A stretch of DNA of 64,000 bases from Xanthomonas floridensis (GTDB lineage: Bacteria > Pseudomonadota > Gammaproteobacteria > Xanthomonadales > Xanthomonadaceae): the NCBI RefSeq assembly GCF_001642575.1, contig NZ_LXNG01000024.1:1-64000 (forward strand). The letters are read 5' to 3'. The translations under genes and the position numbers were made by a program. Below the pieces are notes generated by a model that saw nothing but the letters and a program-made list of their open reading frames with translations, made no database searches and was not told the origin of the DNA. Position 1 is the first letter of the stretch, and the number at the start of each line of letters is the position of its first letter. Below are positions 25,401 through 33,344 of this stretch, one piece after another.

Positions 25401-25548
25401 GATCAGTTCGACACTGCTATGCCTGGTCGTGGTGCCTGCAGTGTTCAGCTGCATCCACGATGGCCAGACATGGCTGCATCGACGTTGGCGCGGCGCGTTC
25501 GGCCGCGTTGATGACGATCCAGCCGGCCAGCCGCGTTCGGCGGACTGA
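22456..25548 (+). CDS. RND-family efflux transporter (inner-membrane pump)
   Basis: Encodes 1030 aa, typical for AcrB/MdtB-type pumps. It begins MNFATWSLRNPIPAVLL with the first helix, followed by the porter domain (LPDLDLPTVTVALTQPGAAPAQLE). The central helices include the proton-relay Asp pair in GILVDDAIVEIENIERHRRMG. A second helix set near the C-terminus (VPSMIGLVMLMGIVTKNSILLVEYA) contains the conserved Lys. The ATG overlaps the adaptor stop (ATGA). It is proton-driven and trimeric in known members. No channel gene follows; a genome-wide TolC-like protein would be needed. Confidence 0.95.
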   Translation: MNFATWSLRNPIPAVLLFFLLTLAGVYGFRNLSIQALPDLDLPTVTVALTQPGAAPAQLETDVARKVEDSLANVSGLRHLRTTISDGQVQIVAEFRLEKSLSDALIETKDAVDRVRSSLPAELLQPAISAVTENSTPILTYAVTSTTLDETALSWYVDDSVSKALLKVPGVGRVQRLGGVQREIRVEVDPVQMTALGVTTSDVSRALQQMQQDSSGGRVQLGGAEQSVRTLAGVRQAAQLPGMSIALASGGSVRLEQIARVHDGIADRRQAALLDGKPVIGLSLYRTKGFDETRIADGVAQALQQLQRSDTSLRITPVSGTVAYTLEQFEGSMSMLYEGALLAVLVVWLFLRDWRATLIAASALPLSILPAFAVMWWLDYSLNTLTLLALAVVVGILVDDAIVEIENIERHRRMGKSAFQATADAVNEIALVVMATTATLVVVFVPTTLMGGIPGLFFKQFGWTAVIAVVASLMVARLITPIMAATFLRARHDNPAEPTTGMVTAGYLQVVQWSLRHRAATLGAAGVFLLLSLALLPLLSKGLVPASDRGFITVSVELGPESDIGQTRQVTERVRAAVGRIDGVGAVFTSIGGTASGRGAQVAEVRKAEMTLVLSPRKTRAAQAQIERAVRRVLVNITGARVAVSGGGPGEHLSMILTSESEDALNATATAFASQLRAAGLSGVRTTASLQRPELVARPIQSQTARYGVSSADIGQTLRTATSGDFDPQLAKLNLDNRQINIRVQVPDRVSADLEALSNLRVPSRDGLVPLSSVAVLAMESGPTEINRYDRQRYVTVSADLGEMPLSKAQALATTRPAIRQLPANVALIQSGDAEVAAELSSSLLLAIVIATLCMLCVLILLFNDFFQPLTILSAIPLSLGGAFIALLLCGSELDVPSMIGLVMLMGIVTKNSILLVEYAVIAIGDGATCVDAALLDACHKRARPIVMTTVAMIAGMLPIALGFGADASFRQPMAIAVIGGLISSTLLCLVVVPAVFSCIHDGQTWLHRRWRGAFGRVDDDPAGQPRSAD

Positions 25549-25883
25549 GAACGGCGAACGTCACGACGCAGCCAGCGGGCGAGCGCAGCCCTTGCCCGCG
25601 GTGATGCGTTGGCTGCGCTTGCCCGGTGCCGGCCAGATCCCTCCGACCGCCGCCGGCAACGGTGTGCCGGCGCCTTTGGCACCGCGCCAGGCACTTCCGG
25701 TTGACCGGCCGGCAGCCGGTACTTCGGGACCGGTGCGCTGGTGATGCGCGCAGGGCGGTGATATGCCAGCCGCGCCGGTGTAGCCACCGTCACGCTGCGG
25801 TCCAGGGCCATCGCCTGCGCAGGACTCGCCAGAGCAGACCGCGGTGATTGCAACCCACCGATTCGCGGCCAGGTGCGTTGCGG
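25549..25883. other. 335-nt gap, nothing convincing
   Basis: Between the RND transporter stop and the convergent lipoprotein gene. Inverted repeats GCGGGC (25575) and GCCCGC (25594) could form a hairpin downstream of the RND operon. No coding frame with good composition is visible. Confidence 0.35.
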
Positions 25884-26228
25884 TCAGCCGCAATACACCG
25901 CGGTGATGTTGTTGGTCGGGCCGGTTTCGATGCTCAGGTGATCGCCGCCGCTTTCGCTGGCGCCCTGCGCCGGGTCGGCCAGGCCGCTGGCGGTGGTGCC
26001 GCCGGTGGCGCGCTCGCCGCGCCGCACGCTGACCTGCAGGCTGTCGCTGTCGACGCGCGCACGCTCCACCGTCTGCGCCGCTGCGGCCAGACCCACGATG
26101 CCGCGGACCTTTTCGATATGGCACTGGCCGGAGATCACGCCGTCGATGGGCTGCACCTGTGCCACCTGGTTGGAGGCGCAGGCGGACAACAACACGGTAG
26201 CTGCAAAAGAAACAACAAGACGGATCAC
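25884..26228 (-). CDS. I78-like lipoprotein, diverged
   Basis: Encodes 114 aa with a lipoprotein signal (Cys17 in LLSACAS). The mature part runs from Cys36 (QCHIEKVRGIVGL) to Cys113 in a terminal VYCG. The start (C-x7-VG…ERARVDSDSLQVSVRRG) and the end (HLSIETGPTNNITAVYCG) match the I78 inhibitor layout of the lipoprotein at 6533-6913. A Gly/Ala/Ser-rich insertion (ATGGTTASGLADPAQGASESGG) separates them, and the PGQ-VT core is missing. It is probably a diverged I78 family member whose inhibitory activity is uncertain. Confidence 0.65.
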   Translation of the reverse strand: MIRLVVSFAATVLLSACASNQVAQVQPIDGVISGQCHIEKVRGIVGLAAAAQTVERARVDSDSLQVSVRRGERATGGTTASGLADPAQGASESGGDHLSIETGPTNNITAVYCG

Positions 26229-26500
26229 AAGGCGCTCCCAAAGTGAAGATGCAGTGCAGCGTGCGTGGAGTGACGTCGCCGTGGCATGAAGATTGCCTCA
26301 TTTTCCGGCGTCGCCTGGATCGTTCACGGCGGGTAGGCCTGAATCATCCACAGCGGGTAGACTGAGTCGGTCGCCACGAGGAGCATGGAATGGGTCGAAG
26401 CCAGTCGCTGTATCCCGATACCGGCAGGCAGCTGATGGCACTGCGTGCCCCAGCTACCAGCAATGTCGTCCCAGCGCGATCCTGATCGCCGCCACGCGTC

Positions 26501-27640
26501 GTGCGCATCATCCTGGCTACCGAATCGATTCGTCACCCGCTCACCGGCGTAGGACGTTACACGCAGGAGCTTGCCGTGCATCTGGAGCGCTTGCCGCAGA
26601 TCGAATCGTTGCAGTATCTGCACGGGCGACGCTTGATGCAGCAGCGCCCCGACCCAGGATCGGCATCCACGGTGACGCCGTGGCTGCGCGATCGTTTCTC
26701 GCGCATCGAGGTTGCCACGGATGTCTACCGACGTCTCAATAACCTGGCCAAGGCGCGTGCCCTGCGCGGGCAGGACGCGTTGTTTCATGGGTGCAACTAC
26801 TACGTCCCTGCGTATGCAGGTCCGAGCATCGCAACGTTCCACGATATTTCGATCTATCGCTGGCCGGAATGTCACCGTGCCGACCGGGTGCGCTACATGC
26901 GCAAGGAGCTGGCGCTGGCGGTGCGACGCGCACAGCTGATCGTGACGGTGTCCGAGTTCTCGCGGCAGGAGATCGCCGCGCATTTCGGGTTGCCACTCGC
27001 GCGTGTTCGCGCGATTCCATTGGCGGCAGATGCGGCATTCCGCCCGCATGCCCCGGCCGAGCTGGCCGCGCCGCTGCAAGCATTGGGCCTGGAGACCGAT
27101 GCGTACTGCTTATGCGTGAGTACCATCGAACCGCGGAAGAACATCGACATCCTGCTGACAGCATATGCTGCCTTGCCCGCCGCATTGCGTGTTCGCTACC
27201 CGTTGGTGATCGCTGGCCACAGCGGCTGGTCGAGCGATTCTCTGCATGCGCGCATGCAACGGGCCGAACAGGCCGGTTGGCTGCGCTATCTCGGTTATGT
27301 TCCACAAGACAGCTTGCCGGCGCTGGTGGCCGGTGCGCGCCTGTTCGTGTTTCCCTCGCTCTACGAAGGCTTCGGTCTGCCGGTACTGGAGGCAATGGCC
27401 AGCGGCACGCCGGTACTTTGTTCGTCCGCGTCCGCATTACCGGAAGTGGCTGCCGATGCCGCGGCACTGTTCGATCCTGCAGACAGCACGGCCTTGGCCC
27501 AAGTGCTGGCGAGAGGTATCGACGATGCGGTCTGGCGCGAGGCCGCGAGTCGGGCCGGGCTGCAGCGCGCCGCTCAGTTCAGCTGGCAGCGTTGCGCTGC
27601 AGCGACGGCCGACGTCTACCGACACGTGTTGGCCGCTTGA
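26501..27640 (+). CDS. glycosyltransferase family 4
   Basis: Encodes 379 aa of a GT-B glycosyltransferase. The N-terminal half has HPLTGVGRYTQELAVHL (nucleotide-sugar loop). The C-terminal half has STIEPRKNIDILL and the donor-binding SLYEGFGLPVLEAMASGTPVLCS motif (E-x7-E). It starts at GTG 26501 (MRIILATES). It is first in a plus-strand set of polysaccharide genes, and its stop overlaps the next GT start (TTGA). It transfers a sugar from a nucleotide donor, probably a mannosyl- or similar transfer to a lipid-linked oligosaccharide; sugar identity cannot be told. Confidence 0.88.
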   Translation: MRIILATESIRHPLTGVGRYTQELAVHLERLPQIESLQYLHGRRLMQQRPDPGSASTVTPWLRDRFSRIEVATDVYRRLNNLAKARALRGQDALFHGCNYYVPAYAGPSIATFHDISIYRWPECHRADRVRYMRKELALAVRRAQLIVTVSEFSRQEIAAHFGLPLARVRAIPLAADAAFRPHAPAELAAPLQALGLETDAYCLCVSTIEPRKNIDILLTAYAALPAALRVRYPLVIAGHSGWSSDSLHARMQRAEQAGWLRYLGYVPQDSLPALVAGARLFVFPSLYEGFGLPVLEAMASGTPVLCSSASALPEVAADAAALFDPADSTALAQVLARGIDDAVWREAASRAGLQRAAQFSWQRCAAATADVYRHVLAA

Positions 27641-28809
27641 GCCCCGCATCCTCTCCGCTGCGGGTGCTGCACGTCTACAAGACCAGCTTGCCTGAGACGA
27701 TGGGCGGAACCGAACAGGTCATACGCACGCTCGCCATGCAATCGCACCGGTGTGCCGTGGACAGCGAGGTGGTGACTCTCTGTGCCGATGGTCGTCTGGC
27801 GGGGATCAGCGCGCAGGGGCCTTACACGTTGCATCGCTTTCAACGCGATTTCGAAGTGGCCTCGATGCCGGTATCGATGCGCTTGCTGCGGCACTTCGCG
27901 CGCCTGGCCCGGCGCTTCGATCTGATCCACTACCATTATCCTTGGCCGTTCATGGACCTGCTGCACCTGGCGGGCGTAGCCCGAACGCCCTCGGTGCTGA
28001 CGTATCACTCCGACATCGTGCGGCAACGACACCTGCTGCGCCTGTATCGGCCGCTGCAACGACGATTCCTCGACCGCGTTGACCATATCGTTGCGACGTC
28101 GCCGAATTACCGCGCCACCAGCCCGGTCCTGGCCGGTTATCAGACCAAGCTGAGCGTGATACCGATCGGACTGGACCAATCCAGCCACCACACTCCGGAC
28201 GCCGAACGCGCGCAGCGCTGGCGCACGCGGCTGGGCCCGCGATTCCTGTTGTTCGTCGGTGTGTTGCGCTACTACAAAGGTCTGCAGTACCTGCTGGAGG
28301 CCCTCCGCGACACACCGATCCCGGTGGCCATCGTTGGAGACGGACCGGAAGGCGCGCGCCTGCGTCAGCAGGCGCGGCAGCTCGGCCTGACCCACGTCCA
28401 CTTTCTGGGCGTGCTGGACGATGCCGACAAGCATGCCTTGCTGTCGCTGTGCGAAGGGCTGGTGTTTCCGTCGCATCTGCGCTCGGAGGCGTTCGGCATC
28501 ACCTTGCTGGAGGCGGCGATGCATGCCAAACCGATGATTTCCTGTGAAATCGGCACCGGCACCAGCTTTGTGAACGTGGCCGGACAGACCGGCCTGGTGG
28601 TGGCGCCTGCAGATCCTGTGGCCTTACGCGATGCAATGCGTTATCTATGGAACCATCCGCAACTGGCCAACGCATTGGGGCAGGAGGCGTTGAGCCGTTA
28701 TCGGCAGTATTTCACCGGCGCGGCGATGGTGCATTCCTATGCCACGCTCTATCGCCAGGTGCATGCTGCCGGATGCGGAGCTGCCGCTCTTGGAGGAAAC
28801 CAGGGATGA
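27637..28809 (+). CDS. glycosyltransferase family 4
   Basis: Encodes 390 aa if started at TTG 27637, which overlaps the previous stop as TTGA; no ATG lies near the family start (LRVLHVYKTSLPETMGGTEQ). The motif GGTEQVIRTLA marks the acceptor-side loop. FVGVLRYYKGLQYLLEAL and the donor-binding SEAFGITLLEAAMHAKPMISC mark the second Rossmann domain. It is cytosolic and acts in assembly of the lipid-linked repeat unit, next to the initiating phosphotransferase gene. Confidence 0.86.
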   Translation: MSPASSPLRVLHVYKTSLPETMGGTEQVIRTLAMQSHRCAVDSEVVTLCADGRLAGISAQGPYTLHRFQRDFEVASMPVSMRLLRHFARLARRFDLIHYHYPWPFMDLLHLAGVARTPSVLTYHSDIVRQRHLLRLYRPLQRRFLDRVDHIVATSPNYRATSPVLAGYQTKLSVIPIGLDQSSHHTPDAERAQRWRTRLGPRFLLFVGVLRYYKGLQYLLEALRDTPIPVAIVGDGPEGARLRQQARQLGLTHVHFLGVLDDADKHALLSLCEGLVFPSHLRSEAFGITLLEAAMHAKPMISCEIGTGTSFVNVAGQTGLVVAPADPVALRDAMRYLWNHPQLANALGQEALSRYRQYFTGAAMVHSYATLYRQVHAAGCGAAALGGNQG

Positions 28810-28833
28810 AGGGAGAGGGATGCTGATCAATCC

Positions 28834-30285
28834 ATGCGTAGGCTCGCCGGTCTACCGCCAGGTTGCGGTCACCGGATGAGCTCGCTCGATCCACTGCTGC
28901 CGCGCGTCGCCATCGCGACCAGGCGATCTGGCGATCTGCTCGGGTCAGTGGCCGGTCTGGCGAAAATCGCCGACATGGGCGTGGTGGTCGGCACCGGGTT
29001 GTTTGCTTATGCCATGCGGGTCGGTCAACCGGCATTGCCGCAGGCGCCCCGCTATACATATGCGCTGCTCGCCGCTGCGGCGCTGACGCTGCTGGTGTTC
29101 GGGCGCTTGTCGCTTTACCGCCAGCGGCCGCATCTGGCACCGACGATGGTGGCGGGGCGTGTGTTGACGGGGTGGGCGATCGTGCTGAGCGTGCTGATGT
29201 CGATCGGTTTCCTCAGCGCCACCGGGGCGACTTTTTCGCGCCTGTGGTTTCTCTATTGGGCTGGATGCGGCGGTGCTGGTCTGCTCTGCGTGCGGCATGC
29301 GATGAGGGGCGCGCTTGCCTGGCTGCATCGCCACGACATCGGGCGGCGGCGCATCGCCCTGCTCGGTCCGTCCGAACGCACCGACGCGTTGGCGACGCGG
29401 ATCCAGCGTCAGCCGGGCTCCGGAATCGACGTGTTGCAGGTGCCGTCGGATCTGGCGCTTGGCGGCACGGCCGGGCTGTCGTGCTGGCTGGAAGCCCAGC
29501 ATGTTGGCGAAGTTTGGGTCACCTGGCCGATCCGCGACGAGGCGCGGCTTCGCCATAGCATCGCGCAGCTGGAGGCGTGCGGCGTGGATGCGTGCTGGAT
29601 TCCGGACCTGTTCGCATTTGGCCCAGACCAGTCTTGTCTGGAGGAGCCGACCGGCCTGCCGATGATGGCGTTGTCGGTCCGTCCGCTCACGGGCCTGTCG
29701 CGCCTGCTGAAGGAGGCGACCGACCGTGTGCTTGCCTTGGTCATCGTGGTGGTGAGTGCACCGCTGATGCTGGCCCTGGCCGCGGGCGTCAAGCTCTCCG
29801 GCCCCGGACCGGTCCTGTTTCGGCAGCTGCGACAGGGTTGGGACGGGCGCCCGTTTGAACTGTGGAAGTTCCGCAGCATGCAGCTGCACGATGCTGCCAC
29901 TGCCGCGCCGCAGACCAGCCGGGGCGATCAACGGGTCACGCGCTTCGGCGCCTTCCTGCGGCGTACCAGCTTCGACGAATTGCCGCAGTTTCTCAACGTG
30001 CTTCAGGGGCACATGGCCATTGTCGGGCCGCGGCCGCATGCGCTGGCGCACAACGCGCAATACCAGGACGTGGTGCCGAACTACCTGCAACGTCAGCGGG
30101 TCAAGCCGGGCATCACCGGCTGGGCGCAGGTCAATGGCCTGCGCGGGGAGACCGACACGGTGGAGAAGATGCGCCGCCGCGTTCAACACGATCTTGCCTA
30201 CATCCAGCATTGGTCGCTTTGGCTGGACCTGAGCATCATCGCGCAGACTTGCGTGATCGTGCTGTTCGACCGCGACGCCTATTGA
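28834..30285 (+). CDS. undecaprenyl-phosphate sugar phosphotransferase (WcaJ/GumD-like)
   Basis: Encodes 483 aa of a polyisoprenyl-phosphate hexose-1-phosphate transferase, the first committed step of repeat-unit assembly. Four N-terminal helices and a CoA-binding-like domain precede a fifth hydrophobic segment (DRVLALVIVVVSAPLMLALAAGVKL). The catalytic sugar-transferase domain has ELWKFRSM, RRTSFDELPQFLNVLQG, VGPRP and PGITGWAQVNGLRGET. An in-frame ATG at 28876 (MSSLDPLLPR) is an alternative start. It lies between GT genes and wecB, so it probably starts the polymer made by this locus. Confidence 0.93.
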   Translation: MRRLAGLPPGCGHRMSSLDPLLPRVAIATRRSGDLLGSVAGLAKIADMGVVVGTGLFAYAMRVGQPALPQAPRYTYALLAAAALTLLVFGRLSLYRQRPHLAPTMVAGRVLTGWAIVLSVLMSIGFLSATGATFSRLWFLYWAGCGGAGLLCVRHAMRGALAWLHRHDIGRRRIALLGPSERTDALATRIQRQPGSGIDVLQVPSDLALGGTAGLSCWLEAQHVGEVWVTWPIRDEARLRHSIAQLEACGVDACWIPDLFAFGPDQSCLEEPTGLPMMALSVRPLTGLSRLLKEATDRVLALVIVVVSAPLMLALAAGVKLSGPGPVLFRQLRQGWDGRPFELWKFRSMQLHDAATAAPQTSRGDQRVTRFGAFLRRTSFDELPQFLNVLQGHMAIVGPRPHALAHNAQYQDVVPNYLQRQRVKPGITGWAQVNGLRGETDTVEKMRRRVQHDLAYIQHWSLWLDLSIIAQTCVIVLFDRDAY

Positions 30286-30303
30286 ACCCGGATCGGGAGT
30301 CCC

Positions 30304-31422
30304 ATGCACATCACCTATGTTCTCGGCACCCGCCCTGAAATCATCAAGCTGGCATCGTTGATCGCGGCCAGTCTGCGCGACGGGCTGCACTTTTCGATCG
30401 TCCATACCAACCAGCATTACGACGAGGCGATGGACCGGGTGTTCTTCGACGAACTGGGTCTGCCGCCGGCCGACTACAATCTCGGTGTGGGTTCGGCGCC
30501 GCATGGCGTGCAGATCGGACGCATGTTGTGCGGCATCGAGCCGGTACTGGCGACGCTGCAGCCGGATGTGGTGGTGGTGCAGGGGGACACCAACAGCGCC
30601 TTGGCAGGCGCGATGGCTGCCAACAAGCTGGAGATCGCCGTTGCCCATGTCGAGGCGGGCCTGCGTAGCCGCGACCGCAGCATGCCCGAAGAAGTCAATC
30701 GTGTCCTGATCGACCACTTGTCCGACTACCTGTTCTGCCCCACCGCGCTGCAGGCGCAGATCCTGCGCGACGAAGGCCTGACCGGCGCACGCATCCGCAT
30801 CACCGGCAACACCGTCGCCGACGCAACGCTGGCGCATGCCCAGACCGCGCTGCGCCGCTCGACCATCCTGCAACGCCTGGGGCTGCGCGAAGGCGGCTAT
30901 CACCTGCTCACCTGCCATCGCCGCTCCAACACTGAAGATCCGGCGCATTTTGCCGCCCTGATGCAGGCAGTGACTTCGATTTCCGAGGAGCAGGGGTTGC
31001 CGCTGGTGTTTCCGATGCACCCGCGGCTGGATGCGCTGGGGAGCGCGGCGGCCGCGCGCCATCGCGCACTGCGGGCAATCGGTCCGGTGGGTTACCTGGA
31101 TATGCTGGCGCTCCAGCAGGGCGCGGCCTTGATCATGACCGACAGCGGCGGGATCCAGGAGGAAGCCTGCATCCTGCAGCGCAAATGTCTGGTGCTGCGC
31201 ACCAACACCGAGCGGCCGGAAACCCTGCAGATCGGCGGGGCGGAACTACCCCATGGCCTGGACCAGGACGCGCTGCGGACTGCTGCCGATCGCCTGCTGG
31301 CGCGCGCGGTGGCATGGCGCAATCCATTTGGCGATGGGCATGCGTTCCGCTGCATCCTCGATACGCTCCTGGCGAGAGACGAACGCGCCAGCGCGCCGCG
31401 CCCACGCCTGCAGCACGCCTAG
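30304..31422 (+). CDS. wecB: UDP-N-acetylglucosamine 2-epimerase, non-hydrolysing
   Basis: Encodes 372 aa that interconvert UDP-GlcNAc and UDP-ManNAc in the cytosol. Family motifs are VLGTRPEIIK at the N-terminus, VQGDTNSALAGA, AHVEAGLRSRDRSMPEEVNR, TCHRRSNTED and the C-terminal TDSGGIQEEA plus RTNTERPE. It starts 18 nt after the phosphotransferase gene. Together with the WecG/TagA-type transferase on the opposite strand it suggests ManNAc in the polymer. No UDP-ManNAc dehydrogenase is in the window. Confidence 0.95.
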   Translation: MHITYVLGTRPEIIKLASLIAASLRDGLHFSIVHTNQHYDEAMDRVFFDELGLPPADYNLGVGSAPHGVQIGRMLCGIEPVLATLQPDVVVVQGDTNSALAGAMAANKLEIAVAHVEAGLRSRDRSMPEEVNRVLIDHLSDYLFCPTALQAQILRDEGLTGARIRITGNTVADATLAHAQTALRRSTILQRLGLREGGYHLLTCHRRSNTEDPAHFAALMQAVTSISEEQGLPLVFPMHPRLDALGSAAAARHRALRAIGPVGYLDMLALQQGAALIMTDSGGIQEEACILQRKCLVLRTNTERPETLQIGGAELPHGLDQDALRTAADRLLARAVAWRNPFGDGHAFRCILDTLLARDERASAPRPRLQHA

Positions 31423-31432
31423 GCAGGCCGCG

Positions 31433-32107
31433 ATGGGTCTCAGCGCGCAAGCCGATTACAACGACGCCGCCTCGCTCAGCGCGCGGCTACGTGCGCGCCG
31501 CTTGCGCGTGTTCCTGGAGATGGTACGCGCCTGCCATCTGCGGCAGGGCCATTGCCGGGTGATCGACGTCGGCGGCACGCTCGCCTATTGGGCGCATGTG
31601 CCGGATGCCTTCTTTGCCCAACACGCTTGCGAGGTGACCGTGGTCAATCTCGACGACTCCCCGCCGCCGGCAACGCGCACCCATCTGCGTTCGCAATGGG
31701 GCGACGGCTGCGCACTGGGGTACGCCGACAACGCTTTCGACATCGCCCACTCCAATTCGGTGATCGAGCATGTGGGCGATGCCGCGCGGATGCGTGCATT
31801 CGCCGACCAGATCCGGCGGGTGGCACCGCAGTATTACGTGCAAACACCCAATTACTGGTTCCCGATCGAACCGCATTATCTGGCTCCCGGCATCCAGTTC
31901 CTGCCACGGGCCTGGCAGGCAGAACTGTTGTACCGGTTTCCGCTGGGGCGCATCGACCGACCGCAGACGCGCGCGCAGGCACGCTGCTTCGTGGACGAGA
32001 TCCGCTTGCTGCGCAGGCGCGAGATGGCACGGCTGTTTCCCGAGGCGACGCTGATCGCCGAGCGCTGGTACGGCCTCAACAAATCCTGGATCGCGGTGCG
32101 TCGCTGA
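31433..32107 (+). CDS. class I SAM-dependent methyltransferase
   Basis: Encodes 224 aa with a motif I variant VIDVGGTLAYWAHV and a motif resembling post-I VTVVNLDD, followed by NAFDIAHSNSVIEHVGD, which is typical of the Methyltransf_11 group. ATG 31433 is 10 nt after wecB. Its last 32 nt overlap, tail to tail, the 3' end of the minus-strand Wzy-like gene. It probably methylates a sugar or lipid-linked intermediate of the polysaccharide; the substrate is unknown. Confidence 0.8.
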   Translation: MGLSAQADYNDAASLSARLRARRLRVFLEMVRACHLRQGHCRVIDVGGTLAYWAHVPDAFFAQHACEVTVVNLDDSPPPATRTHLRSQWGDGCALGYADNAFDIAHSNSVIEHVGDAARMRAFADQIRRVAPQYYVQTPNYWFPIEPHYLAPGIQFLPRAWQAELLYRFPLGRIDRPQTRAQARCFVDEIRLLRRREMARLFPEATLIAERWYGLNKSWIAVRR

Positions 32108-33344
32108 GCGCGGCATGGTGGGCATACAGCAGCGCCACTGCCAAGGCCGCATGCAGGGAAAAGGGATAGAACAGCGGATAGAAGTCGAAGACGTTCAAGC
32201 CCAGCAGGAACAGCAGCCAGATCAGCGCCCAGCCGCGCTCGGCAGGGTTGCGCAGCAACGGCGCCCAGAGCGCCCACACCAGGCATAGACAGGCAAACAG
32301 CCCGCACACTCCGGTTTCCGACAACACCGCCAGCAGGCCGTTGTGTGCGTGCAGTTCGCCGCGATCGAAGCGACCACCGGTGTAGTCGGGAACCAGAAAC
32401 TGGAAGACACCGGCGCCGAGCCCGAACCAGGGATGCGTACGCCATGCCTGAAGAGCACCGGACCACAGATAGGTGCGCCCCAATGAGAATGCGGTCAGCG
32501 GGCCTTCGTGTACCGCGCTGGTCATCTCCGCATAGCGCTGCCAAAGCACGAAGCCGGCAACGGCCAGCAAGCCGAGCAAGGCGGACAAGACCGCGCGGCG
32601 GCCAGGGCGTGCGTCATTGCGGCGCGACCAGGCCCACCAGAGGATCAATGCGGCTACCGGCAGCAACGGATTACGCACTTCACTCAGCGCCAGCGCTGCG
32701 GTCGACGCCAGCACTGCTGCGGCTAGCTGCCCGCGTCCAACTTCGTGACGCTGATACAACTGGATCGTGAGCAACGTAACGATGACGGCAGTCGCCGCCA
32801 GCAATGCCGGATGGTCGTACATGCCCGACACTCGCGGCAGATATTTGAAGCTGTCTTGCGCATGGAAGGCCAGCGACACCTTCAGTGCCGGCGACCACTG
32901 CAGTCGTACCGCCATGCCCAACAGCAGATTGATCCACACCGCGATCAACGCCGCCAGCGTCGCCGCGCGCGGCCAGTGCGGCCACGCCACCGCCAGATTC
33001 AACAAGGCCCATAGCCACAGCAAGGCAGTGGCATAACGCACGGCGTACTTGAATGCCAAGGCCGCATGGTCGGACGCCAACACCGACGCTGCCAGCGCGG
33101 CCATGCAGAGCAGGATCGACAGCAATGGCCGGCGCAGGCATGCCGGCACACCATGCCGCCATAACGCCCACGCACTCAGGCCGAGCGCAACGCTACGGAT
33201 CGCCATCGACCCCAGCGACAGACCAACCCCGAAGTAGCGGCCGGTCAACACCACTTGCTGCAGACAGAACAGCAGATAGAGGCCCAGGCACACGGCCACC
33301 AGCCCGGTCTGCGCAGGCCGGCGGGCAGGCGCGCCCGCGGTCAT
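32076..33344 (-). CDS. O-antigen ligase/polymerase-like membrane protein (Wzy/WaaL type)
   Basis: Encodes 422 aa with about ten membrane helices and a large periplasmic loop near the C-terminus containing GRTYLWSGALQAWRTHPWFGLGAGVF and HAHNGLLAVLSETG. These are hallmarks of the Wzy_C/O-antigen ligase family (His and Glu/Gly in HAHN..L..L.E.G). It acts on undecaprenyl-linked repeats in the periplasm. Start ATG 33344 overlaps the WecG/TagA stop by 4 nt. It is the last gene of the minus-strand polysaccharide series. A second Wzy-like gene lies at 35203-36534. Confidence 0.85.
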   Translation of the reverse strand: MTAGAPARRPAQTGLVAVCLGLYLLFCLQQVVLTGRYFGVGLSLGSMAIRSVALGLSAWALWRHGVPACLRRPLLSILLCMAALAASVLASDHAALAFKYAVRYATALLWLWALLNLAVAWPHWPRAATLAALIAVWINLLLGMAVRLQWSPALKVSLAFHAQDSFKYLPRVSGMYDHPALLAATAVIVTLLTIQLYQRHEVGRGQLAAAVLASTAALALSEVRNPLLPVAALILWWAWSRRNDARPGRRAVLSALLGLLAVAGFVLWQRYAEMTSAVHEGPLTAFSLGRTYLWSGALQAWRTHPWFGLGAGVFQFLVPDYTGGRFDRGELHAHNGLLAVLSETGVCGLFACLCLVWALWAPLLRNPAERGWALIWLLFLLGLNVFDFYPLFYPFSLHAALAVALLYAHHAALSDAPRSRIC

